Shown here one piece after another: positions 8,393 through 17,477 of a stretch of 64,000 bases of DNA. Each line of letters opens with the position of its first letter. Position 1 is the stretch's first letter. Source of the stretch: Qipengyuania nanhaisediminis. Lineage in GTDB: Bacteria > Pseudomonadota > Alphaproteobacteria > Sphingomonadales > Sphingomonadaceae. Location: the NCBI RefSeq assembly GCF_900115585.1, contig NZ_FOWZ01000001.1, positions 248,001 to 312,000 on the forward strand. Reading direction: 5' to 3'. Made by a program: the position numbers and the translations under genes. The notes under the pieces were generated by a model. The model was not told where the DNA came from. It saw only the letters and a list, made by a program, of their open reading frames with translations, and searched no databases.

Positions 8393-8421
8393 TAAATAGG
8401 GCCTATCGTCTTGCTGCTCAA
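8393..8421 (-). promoter_or_regulatory. Sigma-70-like promoter of the small RNA
   Basis: On the minus strand TTGAGC (8416-8421) is followed after exactly 17 bases by TATTTA (8393-8398), with an overlapping alternative TATAAG. No protein start lies downstream before the terminator at 8268-8301; the expected start point coincides with the first base of the RNA's outer stem. This is the main evidence that the region is an independent transcription unit. Confidence 0.5.
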
Positions 8422-8475
8422 TGAACATTGAGTCGCCAAAAGTCGTATAAGACGAACGGTTCGTCGCCGGTCCGT

Positions 8476-9138
8476 TTATCCCGGACGACGGGACGTTTTG
8501 CGCGGGTCCTTGAAAGTGAATGCGCTGTCGGCGACCGACACGCCATAGCGGTGATTGCGCAGGCGCACGGTGGTGCGGTGATTCTGTGCATCGAGCGCAA
8601 CCCAGTGAGTGAGGCGCAGGCCACCGGGGGCGCTGGCATCACGCGCGAAGATGAGGGTGATCGCACCGAATTCGGGCCGCTTGGGATCCCGCACTTCGAT
8701 GCTGACGACATCGCTGTGTCCGGTCGGGACCAGCTTGCCGTAACGCTTCACGTCGCGGCTCGGGTCGAGGAGCGCGCCGAGAGGCGAATTCTTGATCGGC
8801 CAACGCTGGACCTGGTTCACTTCGTAATCGACCATATACATCGATTTGCCGTTCGAAACGACGAGCAGGGGCACACCCTTTTCGTATTCGAAACGAATCT
8901 TGCCGGGGCGCTTCAGCGTCATGACGCCGGAGACGGACTGGCCATTGCGGTCGGTCTGGACGAAGTCGGCTTTCATGGTGGCGATGCCGCGCAGCGCGTC
9001 GACCGCGCGGTCGAGGTCGCCTGCCGCCGCCTCTACCGGGGCGGGGGCAGCCAGAAAGCTTGCCGGAATCGCAGTGGCCACCGCAAACGCGATGGCCGAG
9101 GCGAAGGGTCGATTCTTGAAAAGGGTCAAGGTGTTCAT
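8476..9138 (-). CDS. lolA: LolA-like outer-membrane lipoprotein carrier protein
   Basis: Periplasmic chaperone that carries lipoproteins from the LolCDE complex to the outer membrane. 220 residues from the ATG at 9138. An N-terminal signal peptide (basic start, hydrophobic Ala/Phe core, cleavage near ASFLAAPAPVEAAAG) precedes the mature fold with typical pattern MKADFVQTDRNGQSVSGV, then LKRPGKIRFEYEKG and a Met/Tyr strand SMYMVDYEVNQVQRW. An earlier in-frame start at 9174 lacks support. It lies downstream of rpmG on the same strand. Function assignment rests on the family pattern. Confidence 0.88.
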   Translation of the reverse strand: MNTLTLFKNRPFASAIAFAVATAIPASFLAAPAPVEAAAGDLDRAVDALRGIATMKADFVQTDRNGQSVSGVMTLKRPGKIRFEYEKGVPLLVVSNGKSMYMVDYEVNQVQRWPIKNSPLGALLDPSRDVKRYGKLVPTGHSDVVSIEVRDPKRPEFGAITLIFARDASAPGGLRLTHWVALDAQNHRTTVRLRNHRYGVSVADSAFTFKDPRKTSRRPG

Positions 9139-9215
9139 GCTCCACGATTTAGCGTCGGAGCATTGAACTGTCACTGAACTGCGTGCGTTCCCGCCGTTCA
9201 GCTTGCCGGATCAAA

Positions 9216-9383
9216 TTACTTGATCTTGGCTTCCTTGAACTCGACGTGCTTGCGCACGACCGGATCGTACTTCTTGAAGACGAACTTCTCGGTGTGATTC
9301 CGGGGGTTCTTCTTGGTCACGTAGTAGAAGCCCGTGTCGGCAGTCGAGACGAGCTTGATCTTGACGGTTGCGGGCTTCGCCAT
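9216..9383 (-). CDS. rpmG: 50S ribosomal protein L33
   Basis: 55-residue basic protein beginning [14 protein letters not shown] and ending [11 protein letters not shown], with [11 protein letters not shown] and KKYDPVVR in between, a near-textbook bacterial L33. It has no cysteines, so it belongs to the zinc-free form. It is too short for most gene-finding cut-offs but the match to the family over its full length is clear. L33 sits near the E site of the large ribosomal subunit. The gene stands between the arfB terminator and lolA on the minus strand. Confidence 0.96.
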   Translation of the reverse strand: MAKPATVKIKLVSTADTGFYYVTKKNPRNHTEKFVFKKYDPVVRKHVEFKEAKIK

Positions 9384-9436
9384 GGCGTGTTCCTAAAGAT
9401 CTCGTTGCAAGGGCCGTCCCGCGGGGGAACCGGCCG

Positions 9437-9482
9437 AAAAAATAAGGGCGGCGCAGGTCGCACCGCCGTCCGGCGCGCCCTT
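9437..9482 (-). terminator. Intrinsic terminator after arfB
   Basis: On the minus strand AAGGGCG (9476-9482) pairs with CGCCCTT (9444-9450), enclosing further GC-rich inner pairing, and is followed directly by ATTTTTT (9437-9443). It lies 43 bases past the arfB stop and closes the pabBC-rluA-arfB operon before rpmG. Confidence 0.8.
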
Positions 9483-9525
9483 TGTGTGATTCCCGGTGAA
9501 AAGTCAAGCATTGGCGCGCACTGCG

Positions 9526-9930
9526 TCAGAGCTGGACCTTGCCCCGGTTGGCCTTTACCTCGCCGCGCGCCTTCTTGGCCTTGAGGCGTTTCACCTTGCC
9601 GACCCGGTTAACGCGGCTCTTCTTGCGCTTCTTTGGCGGGGTCAGCGCTTCCGTCAGGATCGCCTCAAGCCGTGCACGAGCCGCTTCGCGATTGCGTTCC
9701 TGCGTGCGGTGCTCGTTCGCGGTGAGGACGATTTCGCCGTCCTGCGTCAGCTTGCTGCCGGCGATATCCTTCAGCCGGTTGAATGCATCGGGCGGCATGC
9801 CGAGCTGGAACACATCGACCCGCAGCTGCACGGCGGTCGCCACCTTGTTGACGTTCTGCCCGCCGGGCCCGGAGGAGGCGATGAACTTCTCCTCGGCAAT
9901 TTCATTCGCCTTGTCGACGATGCGGCCCAT
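9526..9930 (-). CDS. arfB: Alternative ribosome-rescue factor / peptidyl-tRNA hydrolase ArfB
   Basis: 134 residues from the ATG at 9930. The catalytic loop SSGPGGQNVNK (residues about 19-29) has the GGQ motif that hydrolyses peptidyl-tRNA on stalled ribosomes. The short RF-like domain is followed by a long basic tail (KKRKKSRVNRVGKVKRLKAKK), which in ArfB enters the mRNA channel of ribosomes lacking mRNA. This tail and the size (E. coli 140) distinguish it from RF1/RF2. The start overlaps the rluA stop as TAATG, showing co-translation in the pabBC-rluA-arfB operon. Confidence 0.93.
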   Translation of the reverse strand: MGRIVDKANEIAEEKFIASSGPGGQNVNKVATAVQLRVDVFQLGMPPDAFNRLKDIAGSKLTQDGEIVLTANEHRTQERNREAARARLEAILTEALTPPKKRKKSRVNRVGKVKRLKAKKARGEVKANRGKVQL

Positions 9931-10592
9931 TATTCCGGACTGTCGGTGAAACCGAGTGCGAGAAAATCGCGCGGCATCGGCGCGCTCGCTTCGATGGTCG
10001 GTTTCTTTTCGCGTGGCACGACCAGCCCTGCCGCGTGCAGCATCGTGCGCGGCGCGCCCTTGCCCGACCCGTAAACCGGATCGCCAAGCAGCGGCATGCC
10101 GAGCCCAGCCTCGCAATGGATGCGTATCTGGTGCGTGCGCCCGGTTTCAGGCCGGAACTCGACCAGCGCATGGCCGCCGCTTTCGCCAATGACCTTCCAG
10201 TGCGTGACGGACGGCTTGCCCTTCTTCGCCGCGATCATCCGCCAGCCCTTTTCCGCGCTGCTGATCTTGGCGAGCGACAGCTCGATAGTGCCTTCGGTTT
10301 CCGAAGGAATGCCGGTCAGGATGCCGAGATAGCGCTTCTCGACCACGCGGTCCTCGAACGCCTTGGAAAAGCGTTTGAGCGACTTGGGATTGCGGGCCAA
10401 GAGCAGGCAGCCGCTGGTATCGGTATCGAGCCGGTGCACGGGCGAGGGTTCGCGCTGGAAGCCCAGACGCAGTTGCTCGAAATGATCTTCAAGGCACCGA
10501 CCACCCTTCTTCGGCCGGTCGACCGGCAGGCCAGCTGGCTTGTTGATGACGAGCGCCTCGCCGTCTTCGAACAGGATGGGAATATCGGTCAT
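9930..10592 (-). CDS. RluA-family pseudouridine synthase
   Basis: 220 residues. Converts uridine to pseudouridine in rRNA and/or tRNA. The signature HRLDTDTSGCLLL (near residues 53-65) contains the catalytic Asp, and TGRTHQIRIHCEAGLGMPLLGDPVYG is the second family block. No S4 domain is present in front, as in the small RluA/RluE-like members, so the exact target base cannot be assigned. It directly abuts the stop of the pabBC gene and overlaps the arfB start by one base. Confidence 0.92.
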   Translation of the reverse strand: MTDIPILFEDGEALVINKPAGLPVDRPKKGGRCLEDHFEQLRLGFQREPSPVHRLDTDTSGCLLLARNPKSLKRFSKAFEDRVVEKRYLGILTGIPSETEGTIELSLAKISSAEKGWRMIAAKKGKPSVTHWKVIGESGGHALVEFRPETGRTHQIRIHCEAGLGMPLLGDPVYGSGKGAPRTMLHAAGLVVPREKKPTIEASAPMPRDFLALGFTDSPE

Positions 10593-12401
10593 TCAGTCCT
10601 TCAGTTCCGCACGCACCATCTGGCGCAGCGCATTGCCGAGGAAAAAGCCGTCCTCGAGATCGGAAATCGTGAGCTCCGCTTCCTTTGCCCTGCCCTCTGC
10701 AAGGAGGGTCTGGCGCAGCACGCCGGGAAGCAGGCCAAGGTGTGCAGGCGGCGTCAGCAGGACGCCGTCACGCTCCACGAATATGTTGGTAACGCACCCT
10801 TCCGTGACAAGGCCATCCTCGCGCACCAGCAGGCATTCCTGCGCGCCATGGCGCCGGGCCACTGCTTGCGCATCCTCGTAGAAGCTGCGGTCGGTTGTTT
10901 TGTGACGAAGCCGCCAATCGCCCGGATCGACCGGCATGGGCATGACGATGCACTTGGCAGGTTCCGGCCATGGCGCCGGCATATCCTGCACTTCGAGGGC
11001 GAGAGCCCCCGAACGCGACGCCAGCAGGCGTATGCGGCTTGGCTTTTCGACCACGAAGCATAGCGCGTGCAACTGGTTGCGCGCCTCGTGCCGGTCGAAG
11101 GAGAAGCCCAGCTCGCCCGCACTTTCCTTCATGCGCAGGAGATGTTCCTCGAGGTATGCGATCCCCTCGTCGGGCGAAAAACGCATCGTCTCGATGAGGT
11201 CGAACTGCGCCGCGCGGTGATCGGGCGAGGATGCCCGGGCGAACGCGCCCTTGAGGATCGCCTCGCGCCATTCGGTACGCGCCTCGCTGTCGGCCACGAT
11301 CGCGCCGCCGACGCCCAGCACGGCCTTGCCGCGTCCGTTCTCTATCTCGGTCAGGCGTAACGTGCGGATGGCCACATTGAACGCGGCATCACCGTCCGCA
11401 CCGATCCGTCCGATGGCCCCGCAATAGGGCCCACGGGGATCGCGCTCTACCTCGTCGATCAATTCCATCGCGCGGATTTTCGGCGCGCCGGTGATCGACC
11501 CGCACGGGAAAAGCGCCTTCACGAGGTCGATCGCGCCCGCATCCGGCTTGAGCCGCGCGCGGACCACACTCACCATCTGGTGGACCGTCGGATAGCTTTC
11601 GATCGCGAAGGGTTCGTCGACCCGCACGCTTCCCGCCTCGGCGACCCGGCTCAGATCGTTGCGCATCAGGTCGACGATCATCAGGTTTTCGGCCTTGTCC
11701 TTGACCGATTGTGCCAGTTCTTCGGCCAGCGCCGCATCCTGCTGCGGGTCCGCCGCGCGAGGGCGCGTGCCCTTCATTGGCTTGGCCTTGGCTTCCCGAT
11801 CCTTGAGCGACACGAACAGTTCGGGGCTGAGGCTGAGCAGCCAGTGCGAGCCGTCGAAGATGACCCCGCCGTAACCGGCTTGGGCGGCAGGCCTCAGGGC
11901 AGAGTACAGGCCCAGCGGATCGCCGGTGAAATTTCCAGCCAGGTGGAATGTGAGGTTGGCCTGGTAGATGTCGCCTGCGCTGATCGCTTCCTGTAGTCGA
12001 TCGAACGCCTCGGCATAACTGCCCGGCGACAATTGCGGCTCCAGCGGACCGACACTTCCAGCACCGGCAGAGCGTTCGCGCAGCCAGTCCGGCATGGCCT
12101 CGGCCGCGATCCGGGTGGGAGCATCGAACAGGCCCAGCCACACGAGCGGGCCGGATGCCCCCGTCTTTGCAGACGCCCTGTGTTGCAGACGTTCTTCAAG
12201 CGCGAGCCCTGCCTCGTAGGCGATATAGCCGGCCAGTTCCCCGCCGTCGCGCCGCGCCCGCTCCGCAGCCTCCAGCGTCGCTGCCACGTCTTCGGGCCGC
12301 GAAGCGACGAAGACCGCGCGCGCGTTTTCGAACAACAGTGCATCTGCCGCACCATCGCTGCGTGCATCGTCGAGAAGAACGAAAGGGTCGCGCCGCGCCA
12401 T
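10593..12401 (-). CDS. pabBC: Fused aminodeoxychorismate synthase component I / 4-amino-4-deoxychorismate lyase
   Basis: 602-residue fusion for p-aminobenzoate synthesis, feeding folate. Residues about 1-375 are PabB: KPMKGTRPR carries the lysine typical of PabB, with NLMIVDLMRNDLSRV and PCGSITGAPKIRAMELIDEVE as chorismate-enzyme hallmarks. Residues about 390-602 are PabC, a class IV PLP aminotransferase-like lyase: IETMRFSPDEGIAYLEEHLLRM, then HKTTDRSFYEDA containing the probable PLP lysine. Fusion of both steps is known in several bacteria. The glutaminase PabA is not in the window. First gene of an operon with rluA and arfB. Confidence 0.92.
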   Translation of the reverse strand: MARRDPFVLLDDARSDGAADALLFENARAVFVASRPEDVAATLEAAERARRDGGELAGYIAYEAGLALEERLQHRASAKTGASGPLVWLGLFDAPTRIAAEAMPDWLRERSAGAGSVGPLEPQLSPGSYAEAFDRLQEAISAGDIYQANLTFHLAGNFTGDPLGLYSALRPAAQAGYGGVIFDGSHWLLSLSPELFVSLKDREAKAKPMKGTRPRAADPQQDAALAEELAQSVKDKAENLMIVDLMRNDLSRVAEAGSVRVDEPFAIESYPTVHQMVSVVRARLKPDAGAIDLVKALFPCGSITGAPKIRAMELIDEVERDPRGPYCGAIGRIGADGDAAFNVAIRTLRLTEIENGRGKAVLGVGGAIVADSEARTEWREAILKGAFARASSPDHRAAQFDLIETMRFSPDEGIAYLEEHLLRMKESAGELGFSFDRHEARNQLHALCFVVEKPSRIRLLASRSGALALEVQDMPAPWPEPAKCIVMPMPVDPGDWRLRHKTTDRSFYEDAQAVARRHGAQECLLVREDGLVTEGCVTNIFVERDGVLLTPPAHLGLLPGVLRQTLLAEGRAKEAELTISDLEDGFFLGNALRQMVRAELKD

Positions 12402-12510
12402 ATGCCCTGCCTTTACCGCAGCGGCAGCCTATGTCGAGGGATAGCTTGACCCTGCCGCCTCCACTGCGCCAAACCGCTGGCAACACATGACAACAGGGAC
12501 ACGGGGCCAG

Positions 12511-14037
12511 ATGAGCGATATTTTCCTTGGATTGGGCGGCAATGGAGAGAACCAGTATCTCAGGCTGGCGCAGGCCAATCGCCATGGATTGATCGCCGGC
12601 GCCACCGGCACGGGCAAGACCGTCACGCTTCAGGGGCTGGCCGAAAGCTTCTCCGCACGCGGCGTCCCTGTATTCGTTGCCGATGTGAAGGGGGACCTTT
12701 CGGGCATTTCCATGGCCGGTTCCCCGCAGTTCAAGCATGCCGACAAGCTGGAAGGCCGCGCGAAGGAACTGGGCATGGACGACTATGCCTACGCCGACAA
12801 TGCGGCGGTATTCTGGGACCTTTACGGCGAAAAGGGCTTCCCGATCCGCACGACGATTTCGGAAATGGGTCCGCTGCTGCTGGCGCGCCTGCTGGACCTC
12901 AACGACACCCAGGAAGGCGTGCTCAACATCGTCTTCCGCTATGCCGACGAGAACAACCTGCTGCTGCTCGATCTCGGCGACCTGCAGGCGATGCTGACTT
13001 TCGCCTATGAGAACGCCAAGGACCTGTCCGGCAAATATGGCAATGTCTCCAAGGCCAGCGTGGGGGCTATCCAGCGCCAGCTGCTCAGCTTCGAGAGCCA
13101 GGGCGCGGACGAGTTCTTCGGCGAGCCTGCGCTGGAGATCGACGACTTCCTCGCCACGGATGAAAAAGGTCGCGGCGTGATCAACGTGCTGGCCGCCGAC
13201 AAGCTGATGCGCAGCCCGAAGCTTTACGCGACCTTCCTGCTCTGGCTGCTGGCCGAACTGTTCGAAACGCTTCCCGAAGTCGGCGATCCGGACAAGCCGA
13301 AGCTGGTGTTCTTCTTCGACGAGGCACACCTGCTCTTCGACGACGCGCCCGAAGCGCTGGAGGACAAGGTCGAACAGGTTGTGCGCCTCATCCGATCCAA
13401 GGGCGTGGGCGTCTATTTCGTGACGCAGAACCCGATCGACATTCCGGAAAAGATCGCTGGCCAGCTTGGCAACCGCGTCCAGCACGCGCTGCGCGCCTTC
13501 ACCCCCCGCGACCAGCGCGCGATCAAGGCTGCCGCCGAGACTTTCCGCATCAATCCCGACCTCGACGTGGAAGAGGCGATCACCGAGCTTAAAGTGGGCG
13601 AGGCGCTGGTCTCCACGCTCGACGAGGACGGCGCACCATCGGTCGTGCAGCGCACGCTGATCAAGCCGCCCCACTCGCGCCTCGGCCCGGTGACCGAGAA
13701 AGAGCGCAAGATCGTGAATTCCGTCAGCGATCTCGACGGGAAATACGACGAGGCCGTCGACCGCGAAAGCGCAGAAGAAGTGCTCGCGGCCAAGACGCTC
13801 GACGCGGCCGAAACCGCCAAGGAAGTCGAGGAAAAGGGCGAAGCGGAAGTGCGTAAGCGCGAGCGCAAGACGCCGTCGATGTGGACCAAGGCGGGCAAGG
13901 CGGCGGCGACCGCTGCGGCAGGCTCGCTCACCTCGGTGGCCGTGGCCGCAGTCCTCGGCAAGAAGTCGCGCGCCGACCCGGTACGCACGGGCCTCAATGC
14001 CTTCGTTCGCAATATCGTCGGCGGTTTGATGCGCTAG
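12511..14037 (+). CDS. HerA-like ATPase (DUF853/YjgR family)
   Basis: 508 residues. Walker A GATGTGKT near residues 30-37 and Walker [13 protein letters not shown] near 265-276 mark a P-loop ATPase of the HerA/FtsK superfamily. The opening [26 protein letters not shown] and [16 protein letters not shown] match the YjgR group closely. The C-terminal 90 residues are charged and end in a short Ala-rich segment. Its cellular role is not established for the family. The ATG at 12511 is chosen because it matches the family start; an ATG at 12487 is also possible. The stop overlaps the end of the converging sensor kinase by four bases. Confidence 0.9.
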   Translation: MSDIFLGLGGNGENQYLRLAQANRHGLIAGATGTGKTVTLQGLAESFSARGVPVFVADVKGDLSGISMAGSPQFKHADKLEGRAKELGMDDYAYADNAAVFWDLYGEKGFPIRTTISEMGPLLLARLLDLNDTQEGVLNIVFRYADENNLLLLDLGDLQAMLTFAYENAKDLSGKYGNVSKASVGAIQRQLLSFESQGADEFFGEPALEIDDFLATDEKGRGVINVLAADKLMRSPKLYATFLLWLLAELFETLPEVGDPDKPKLVFFFDEAHLLFDDAPEALEDKVEQVVRLIRSKGVGVYFVTQNPIDIPEKIAGQLGNRVQHALRAFTPRDQRAIKAAAETFRINPDLDVEEAITELKVGEALVSTLDEDGAPSVVQRTLIKPPHSRLGPVTEKERKIVNSVSDLDGKYDEAVDRESAEEVLAAKTLDAAETAKEVEEKGEAEVRKRERKTPSMWTKAGKAAATAAAGSLTSVAVAAVLGKKSRADPVRTGLNAFVRNIVGGLMR

Positions 14038-15437
14038 ATCGGAAGACGCAATTCGGCACGCAGGCCGCCCTGCTGCCGGTTTTCCAGCACCAGCGAACCG
14101 CCATGCTGCTCCGCCACGGCGCGCGTGATGGTTAGGCCGAGGCCGGCGCCGCCGGTTGCGCGATTGCGGCTGGCCTCGCCGCGGGTGAAGGGTTCGAGCA
14201 TTTCGGCGATGCGGTCCTCAGGAATTCCGGGACCGTCATCCTCGACGCGGATCACCGCCTCGTCGGCTTCGCGCACCAAAGCGACCTCTGCCGTGTCGCC
14301 ATAGCGCAGGGCATTGGAAATGAGATTGCGCACACCGCGCTTCAGCCATGTGAGGTGCACCGGCGCGGGCACCCGCTGGCCTTCGAGCAGCGCGACCGGC
14401 TGGTTCATGTCCTCGAATTCTTCCACCACCGACACCAGCAAGGCGTAAAGATCGGTACGCTCCGCAGGGCGTTCGGCGCGGCCGATGCGCGCTAGCAGCA
14501 GGATCTCGTCGAGCGTGCGCGTGATCTCTTCGATCGAATCCGCCATTTTCGCCCGAAGACCTTCGTCTCGGATCGCCTCGATCCTCACTCGCAGCGCGGC
14601 CAACGGCGTTTTCAAATCGTGGCCGATGGCGCCCAGCATGACGTCTTTCTCGTCGAGCATGGCAGCGATGCGCGCTTCCATCGCATTATGTGCCGCAATC
14701 AGGCTGCGAACGTCATCAGGGCCGCTGGGTTCGATCGGGACGATACTGCCCGGATTGGACGAGAATCTCTCGGTCTGGCGCGTCAGCCTCGCCAGGGGCC
14801 GGGTGATCCGGCGAAGAAGGAAAAACAGCACCGTCATCAGCAGGACGAAGATTACCAGTGTCTGCGCGGCCGTTATCAGGAAGACCCTGCGGTCGTCGCC
14901 CGGATAGGGAATTCTCGCCACGTGCCAGTCGCCGCCCTCTTCCCACTGGACTGCGGCAACGAAGACCTTGCGATAGGTACGGCCCCCTCTGCGCGATCCG
15001 GCATTGCGATCCCGAAAACGCTGCATCACGACCGGATCGTCTTCGGACGAGCGGATAGTGGCAATTACGGCATGCGGTTCTCGAACGAAGCCGGTCAGGC
15101 GTTCCGCGATAGCCGCTGCCATCGCCGGATCCGAAGTTTCTCCGGACATGAGGGGGTAGTCTTGCGTAACCTCGCCTCTCATCGGGCGGCCACCCAATTC
15201 GCGCCGGTTCATCCGGAAGCGCCTGCGATCCCCATCAAGCACCGCCTCGCCGCGGGCCTGCCGGAACACCGGTGCACCCCACAGCGATAGCTGGGCCGCG
15301 CTGACCAGCGCTTCCTCGCGCCGGTCCTCGGCGATGCGGTAGAGAAGCGCGGTGGTGACCAGCTGCGCCAGCAGGAGCGCGCCGGCGACCGCCATCAATG
15401 TCTGGCCAAGCAGGCTTTTGGGTAGCAACCGCGTCAT
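14034..15437 (-). CDS. Membrane sensor histidine kinase (two-component system)
   Basis: 467 residues. TM1 near 12-33, a periplasmic sensor region to about 180, TM2 ([15 protein letters not shown]) near 190-205, then a HAMP linker. The H-box [18 protein letters not shown] carries the phosphorylated His; N box [11 protein letters not shown]1 DDGPGIPE and G2 GGAGLGLTI complete the ATPase domain. Its ATG overlaps the regulator's stop as ATGA, so regulator and kinase form one operon. The signal sensed is unknown; the sensor region shows no named domain I can recognise. Confidence 0.93.
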   Translation of the reverse strand: MTRLLPKSLLGQTLMAVAGALLLAQLVTTALLYRIAEDRREEALVSAAQLSLWGAPVFRQARGEAVLDGDRRRFRMNRRELGGRPMRGEVTQDYPLMSGETSDPAMAAAIAERLTGFVREPHAVIATIRSSEDDPVVMQRFRDRNAGSRRGGRTYRKVFVAAVQWEEGGDWHVARIPYPGDDRRVFLITAAQTLVIFVLLMTVLFFLLRRITRPLARLTRQTERFSSNPGSIVPIEPSGPDDVRSLIAAHNAMEARIAAMLDEKDVMLGAIGHDLKTPLAALRVRIEAIRDEGLRAKMADSIEEITRTLDEILLLARIGRAERPAERTDLYALLVSVVEEFEDMNQPVALLEGQRVPAPVHLTWLKRGVRNLISNALRYGDTAEVALVREADEAVIRVEDDGPGIPEDRIAEMLEPFTRGEASRNRATGGAGLGLTITRAVAEQHGGSLVLENRQQGGLRAELRLPI

Positions 15438-16168
15438 GCCGTGTCCTGGGCCTTGCGCGTCACATCGGCGCCGAAGCGATAGCCCCCGCCCCTCACCGTC
15501 TGGATGAAGCGCGGGTTGCGGCTGTCGGCCTCGATCTTGCGGCGCAGGCGGCTGACCTGGTTGTCGACCGCGCGATCGAACAATTGCGCTTCGCGACCCT
15601 GCACCATGTCGAGCAGGCGGTCGCGGTCGAGCACCTGGCGCGGGTGGTCGCAGAACGCGCGTAGCATGCGGAATTCTGCGGTCGAGATCGGCACCAGCGT
15701 CCCTTCGGGGTCTGTCAGCCGGCGCTTGAGCGGGTCGAGTGTCCAGCCCTCGAAAACATAAGCGAGATCGTCTGCAGGCTCCACGCCGCTGCGGTCTGCT
15801 CGGCGAAGGACGGAGCGTATGCGCGCCACCAGTTCGCGCGGCTCGAACGGCTTGGTGACATAATCGTCAGCCCCGATTTCGAGGCCGATGATCCGGTCCA
15901 TCGCCTCGCCCTTTGCCGTCAGCAGGATGACGGGAAGCTGCCGGCTTTCGACGAGGTGCCGGCAGAGCGACAGCCCGTCCTCGCCCGGCATCATGATGTC
16001 GAGCAGGACGAGGTCGGGCCGGTCGGTCTCCAGCCGCGAACGCGCCCGCGCAGCGCTTTCTGCCTCCAGCACGACGAACCCCTGGCCGGACAGATATTCC
16101 GCCAGGGGTTCGCGTAGACTGGCTTCGTCGTCGACCAGCAGCACGGTGATGGGCGCAGCATCGTTCAT
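15434..16168 (-). CDS. OmpR/PhoB-type response regulator
   Basis: 244 residues. Receiver domain with acidic pocket VDDE, phospho-acceptor Asp in LVLLDIMMPGEDG near residue 55, and LLTAKGEA with the conserved Lys. The C-terminal winged helix ends VDNQVSRLRRKIE and TVRGGGYRFG, characteristic of OmpR/PhoB DNA binding. The ATG at 16168 is preferred to one at 16183 because AGG lies at a proper distance before it. It precedes and overlaps its cognate kinase gene. The EF-hand gene upstream on the same strand could be a target or a co-transcribed neighbour; no operator was identified. Confidence 0.94.
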   Translation of the reverse strand: MNDAAPITVLLVDDEASLREPLAEYLSGQGFVVLEAESAARARSRLETDRPDLVLLDIMMPGEDGLSLCRHLVESRQLPVILLTAKGEAMDRIIGLEIGADDYVTKPFEPRELVARIRSVLRRADRSGVEPADDLAYVFEGWTLDPLKRRLTDPEGTLVPISTAEFRMLRAFCDHPRQVLDRDRLLDMVQGREAQLFDRAVDNQVSRLRRKIEADSRNPRFIQTVRGGGYRFGADVTRKAQDTA

Positions 16169-16214
16169 GCGGGACCTATGCACTCGCTTTGCGGTGAACG
16201 AAACAGAAAGCCGG

Positions 16215-16895
16215 TTACTGGCTGGGACGCTGGGCGCGGCGTTCCTGCCGTGCCTGCTTCATCGCTTCGCGTTCCGCAGCCGAGATCTCGCCATTGCCGT
16301 CGGTATCGGCGCGGGCGAAGCGGGCATCGACTGCCGCCTGGAATTCAGCGCGGGAGATCGACTTGTCGCCGTCGGTGTCGGCGCGCTGCAGCATGGCCAT
16401 GTGGCCGCCGCGCTTGCCGCCGCGACGCGCCTTGCGGCCTTCACCGCCGCGTTCGCCGCGCATTTCCTTCATGGCCTGGAGTTCTGCCTGCGAGAGGCCG
16501 CCCGAATTGTCGGTGTCGAGCTGGGCGAAACGCTGCTCCATGCGCGCTGCACGGCGCTCCGAGCGATCGGCCCGGCGTGCTTCGCGCTGCTGCTTGCGCG
16601 CTTCGTGCATCGCCTTCATCTCGGCCTGCGAAAGCTCGCCGTCGCCATTGGCATCGGCCTTGGCGAACATGGCCTCGCGCCTCTCGGCACGGTCTTCGGC
16701 GTTGATCACACCGTCGCCATTGGCGTCCATCCGCGCAAACATCGCGTCGGCATGGGCAGTGTGTTCGGCGCTGGTGACAACGCCGTTGCCGTCCGCATCG
16801 GGGTTCGTCTTGCCCATGTGCTGATGGGCGATCGCAGCAGTCCCGGTCAGCGCGAGCGCTGCGGCGGACAAGGTCAAAGTGATCTTCTTCATCAT
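16215..16895 (-). CDS. Exported protein with six EF-hand loops
   Basis: 226 residues. A signal peptide (MMKKITLTLSAAALALTGTAAIA) is followed by six calcium-loop patterns: DADGNGVVTSAE, DANGDGVINAED, DANGDGELSQAE, DTDNSGGLSQAE, DTDGDKSISRAE and DTDGNGEISAAE, joined by Arg/Lys/Glu/Met-rich helices. The protein probably binds calcium in the periplasm, perhaps as a buffer or sensor; no enzymatic domain is visible. An AGGAG site precedes the ATG at 16895, with a second possible ATG three bases later. Its leader carries the hairpin at 16916-16968. The two-component genes follow directly. Confidence 0.88.
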   Translation of the reverse strand: MMKKITLTLSAAALALTGTAAIAHQHMGKTNPDADGNGVVTSAEHTAHADAMFARMDANGDGVINAEDRAERREAMFAKADANGDGELSQAEMKAMHEARKQQREARRADRSERRAARMEQRFAQLDTDNSGGLSQAELQAMKEMRGERGGEGRKARRGGKRGGHMAMLQRADTDGDKSISRAEFQAAVDARFARADTDGNGEISAAEREAMKQARQERRAQRPSQ

Positions 16896-16915
16896 GTGTT
16901 CTCCTGAATTTGGAG

Positions 16916-16983
16916 AACTGCGGCGCGCCTGGGTTGGGGGGAGGGATTGAGGGGACAGCGCCGCAGTTCGTGTCACCGTTATA
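16916..16983 (-). promoter_or_regulatory. Leader hairpin with C-rich loop and -10 element of the EF-hand gene
   Basis: On the minus strand TATAAC (16978-16983) would start the message about 10 bases later. The RNA then enters an 11-bp perfect stem, AACTGCGGCGC (16958-16968) with GCGCCGCAGTT (16916-16926), around a 31-base loop holding CCCTCCCCCC. The stem ends 20 bases before the start codon. The C-rich loop could pair with purine-rich ribosome sites in cis or trans, but no -35 element of standard type is seen and no function is shown. Confidence 0.45.
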
Positions 16984-17075
16984 GGGCTGTCTTGTCGCAG
17001 CAATGTGCCGGATCGCAGGAGAATTGTAATGGAATGTAACGCTCCGGGCAGGTTGTTCACCCGGGTGTCAGCATC

Positions 17076-17477
17076 TCAACGCGGCCGGTGCTGAGTCCCC
17101 TCGCCGGCGGTGATGAAGATCGCGGTCGCATGGACTTCGACATCGGCGACATGCCAGACGCCCGCCGGATTGATCGCATATTCGCCCGCTTCCAGGGTTA
17201 TAGTTTCGCGGCGCCCGTCGGGAAATTCCTGCGTCAGCACCATGCTCCCTGCCGTGCAGATGACGACTTCCTCACCAAGCGGGTGCATTTCCCAGCTGTC
17301 CCAGTCTTCGGTAAAGCTGTGCTGACTGACCAGCCTTCCTTCGCGCCCGTCACTGCCGTGACGCTGCCCATAGCCTTCGTACCACTCCATCCCGCCTTCG
17401 AAGGGGGGCTGGGGAACGGCAGTCGCCCCCAGCCCGAGGTGCAGGAAACTGTCCGCAAGGCGGCGCTTGTCCTGCAT
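17076..17477 (-). CDS. Cupin-domain protein
   Basis: 133 residues from the ATG at 17477. The beta-barrel pattern of a single cupin is visible: WEMHPLGEEVVICTAGSMVL (motif 1, with His and Glu metal ligands) and GEYAINPAGVWHVADV (motif 2, with His). Substrate unknown; small cupins act as dioxygenases, isomerases or sensors. The start overlaps the stop of the VOC gene (TGATG), so the two are co-translated. A GTG at 17480 directly before the ATG is an alternative start. Confidence 0.8.
   Translation of the reverse strand: MQDKRRLADSFLHLGLGATAVPQPPFEGGMEWYEGYGQRHGSDGREGRLVSQHSFTEDWDSWEMHPLGEEVVICTAGSMVLTQEFPDGRRETITLEAGEYAINPAGVWHVADVEVHATAIFITAGEGTQHRPR

Noticed and set aside
12196..13674. Long minus-strand open frame opposite the HerA-like ATPase
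   Set aside because: Overlaps two recognised genes on both strands and shows no family features.
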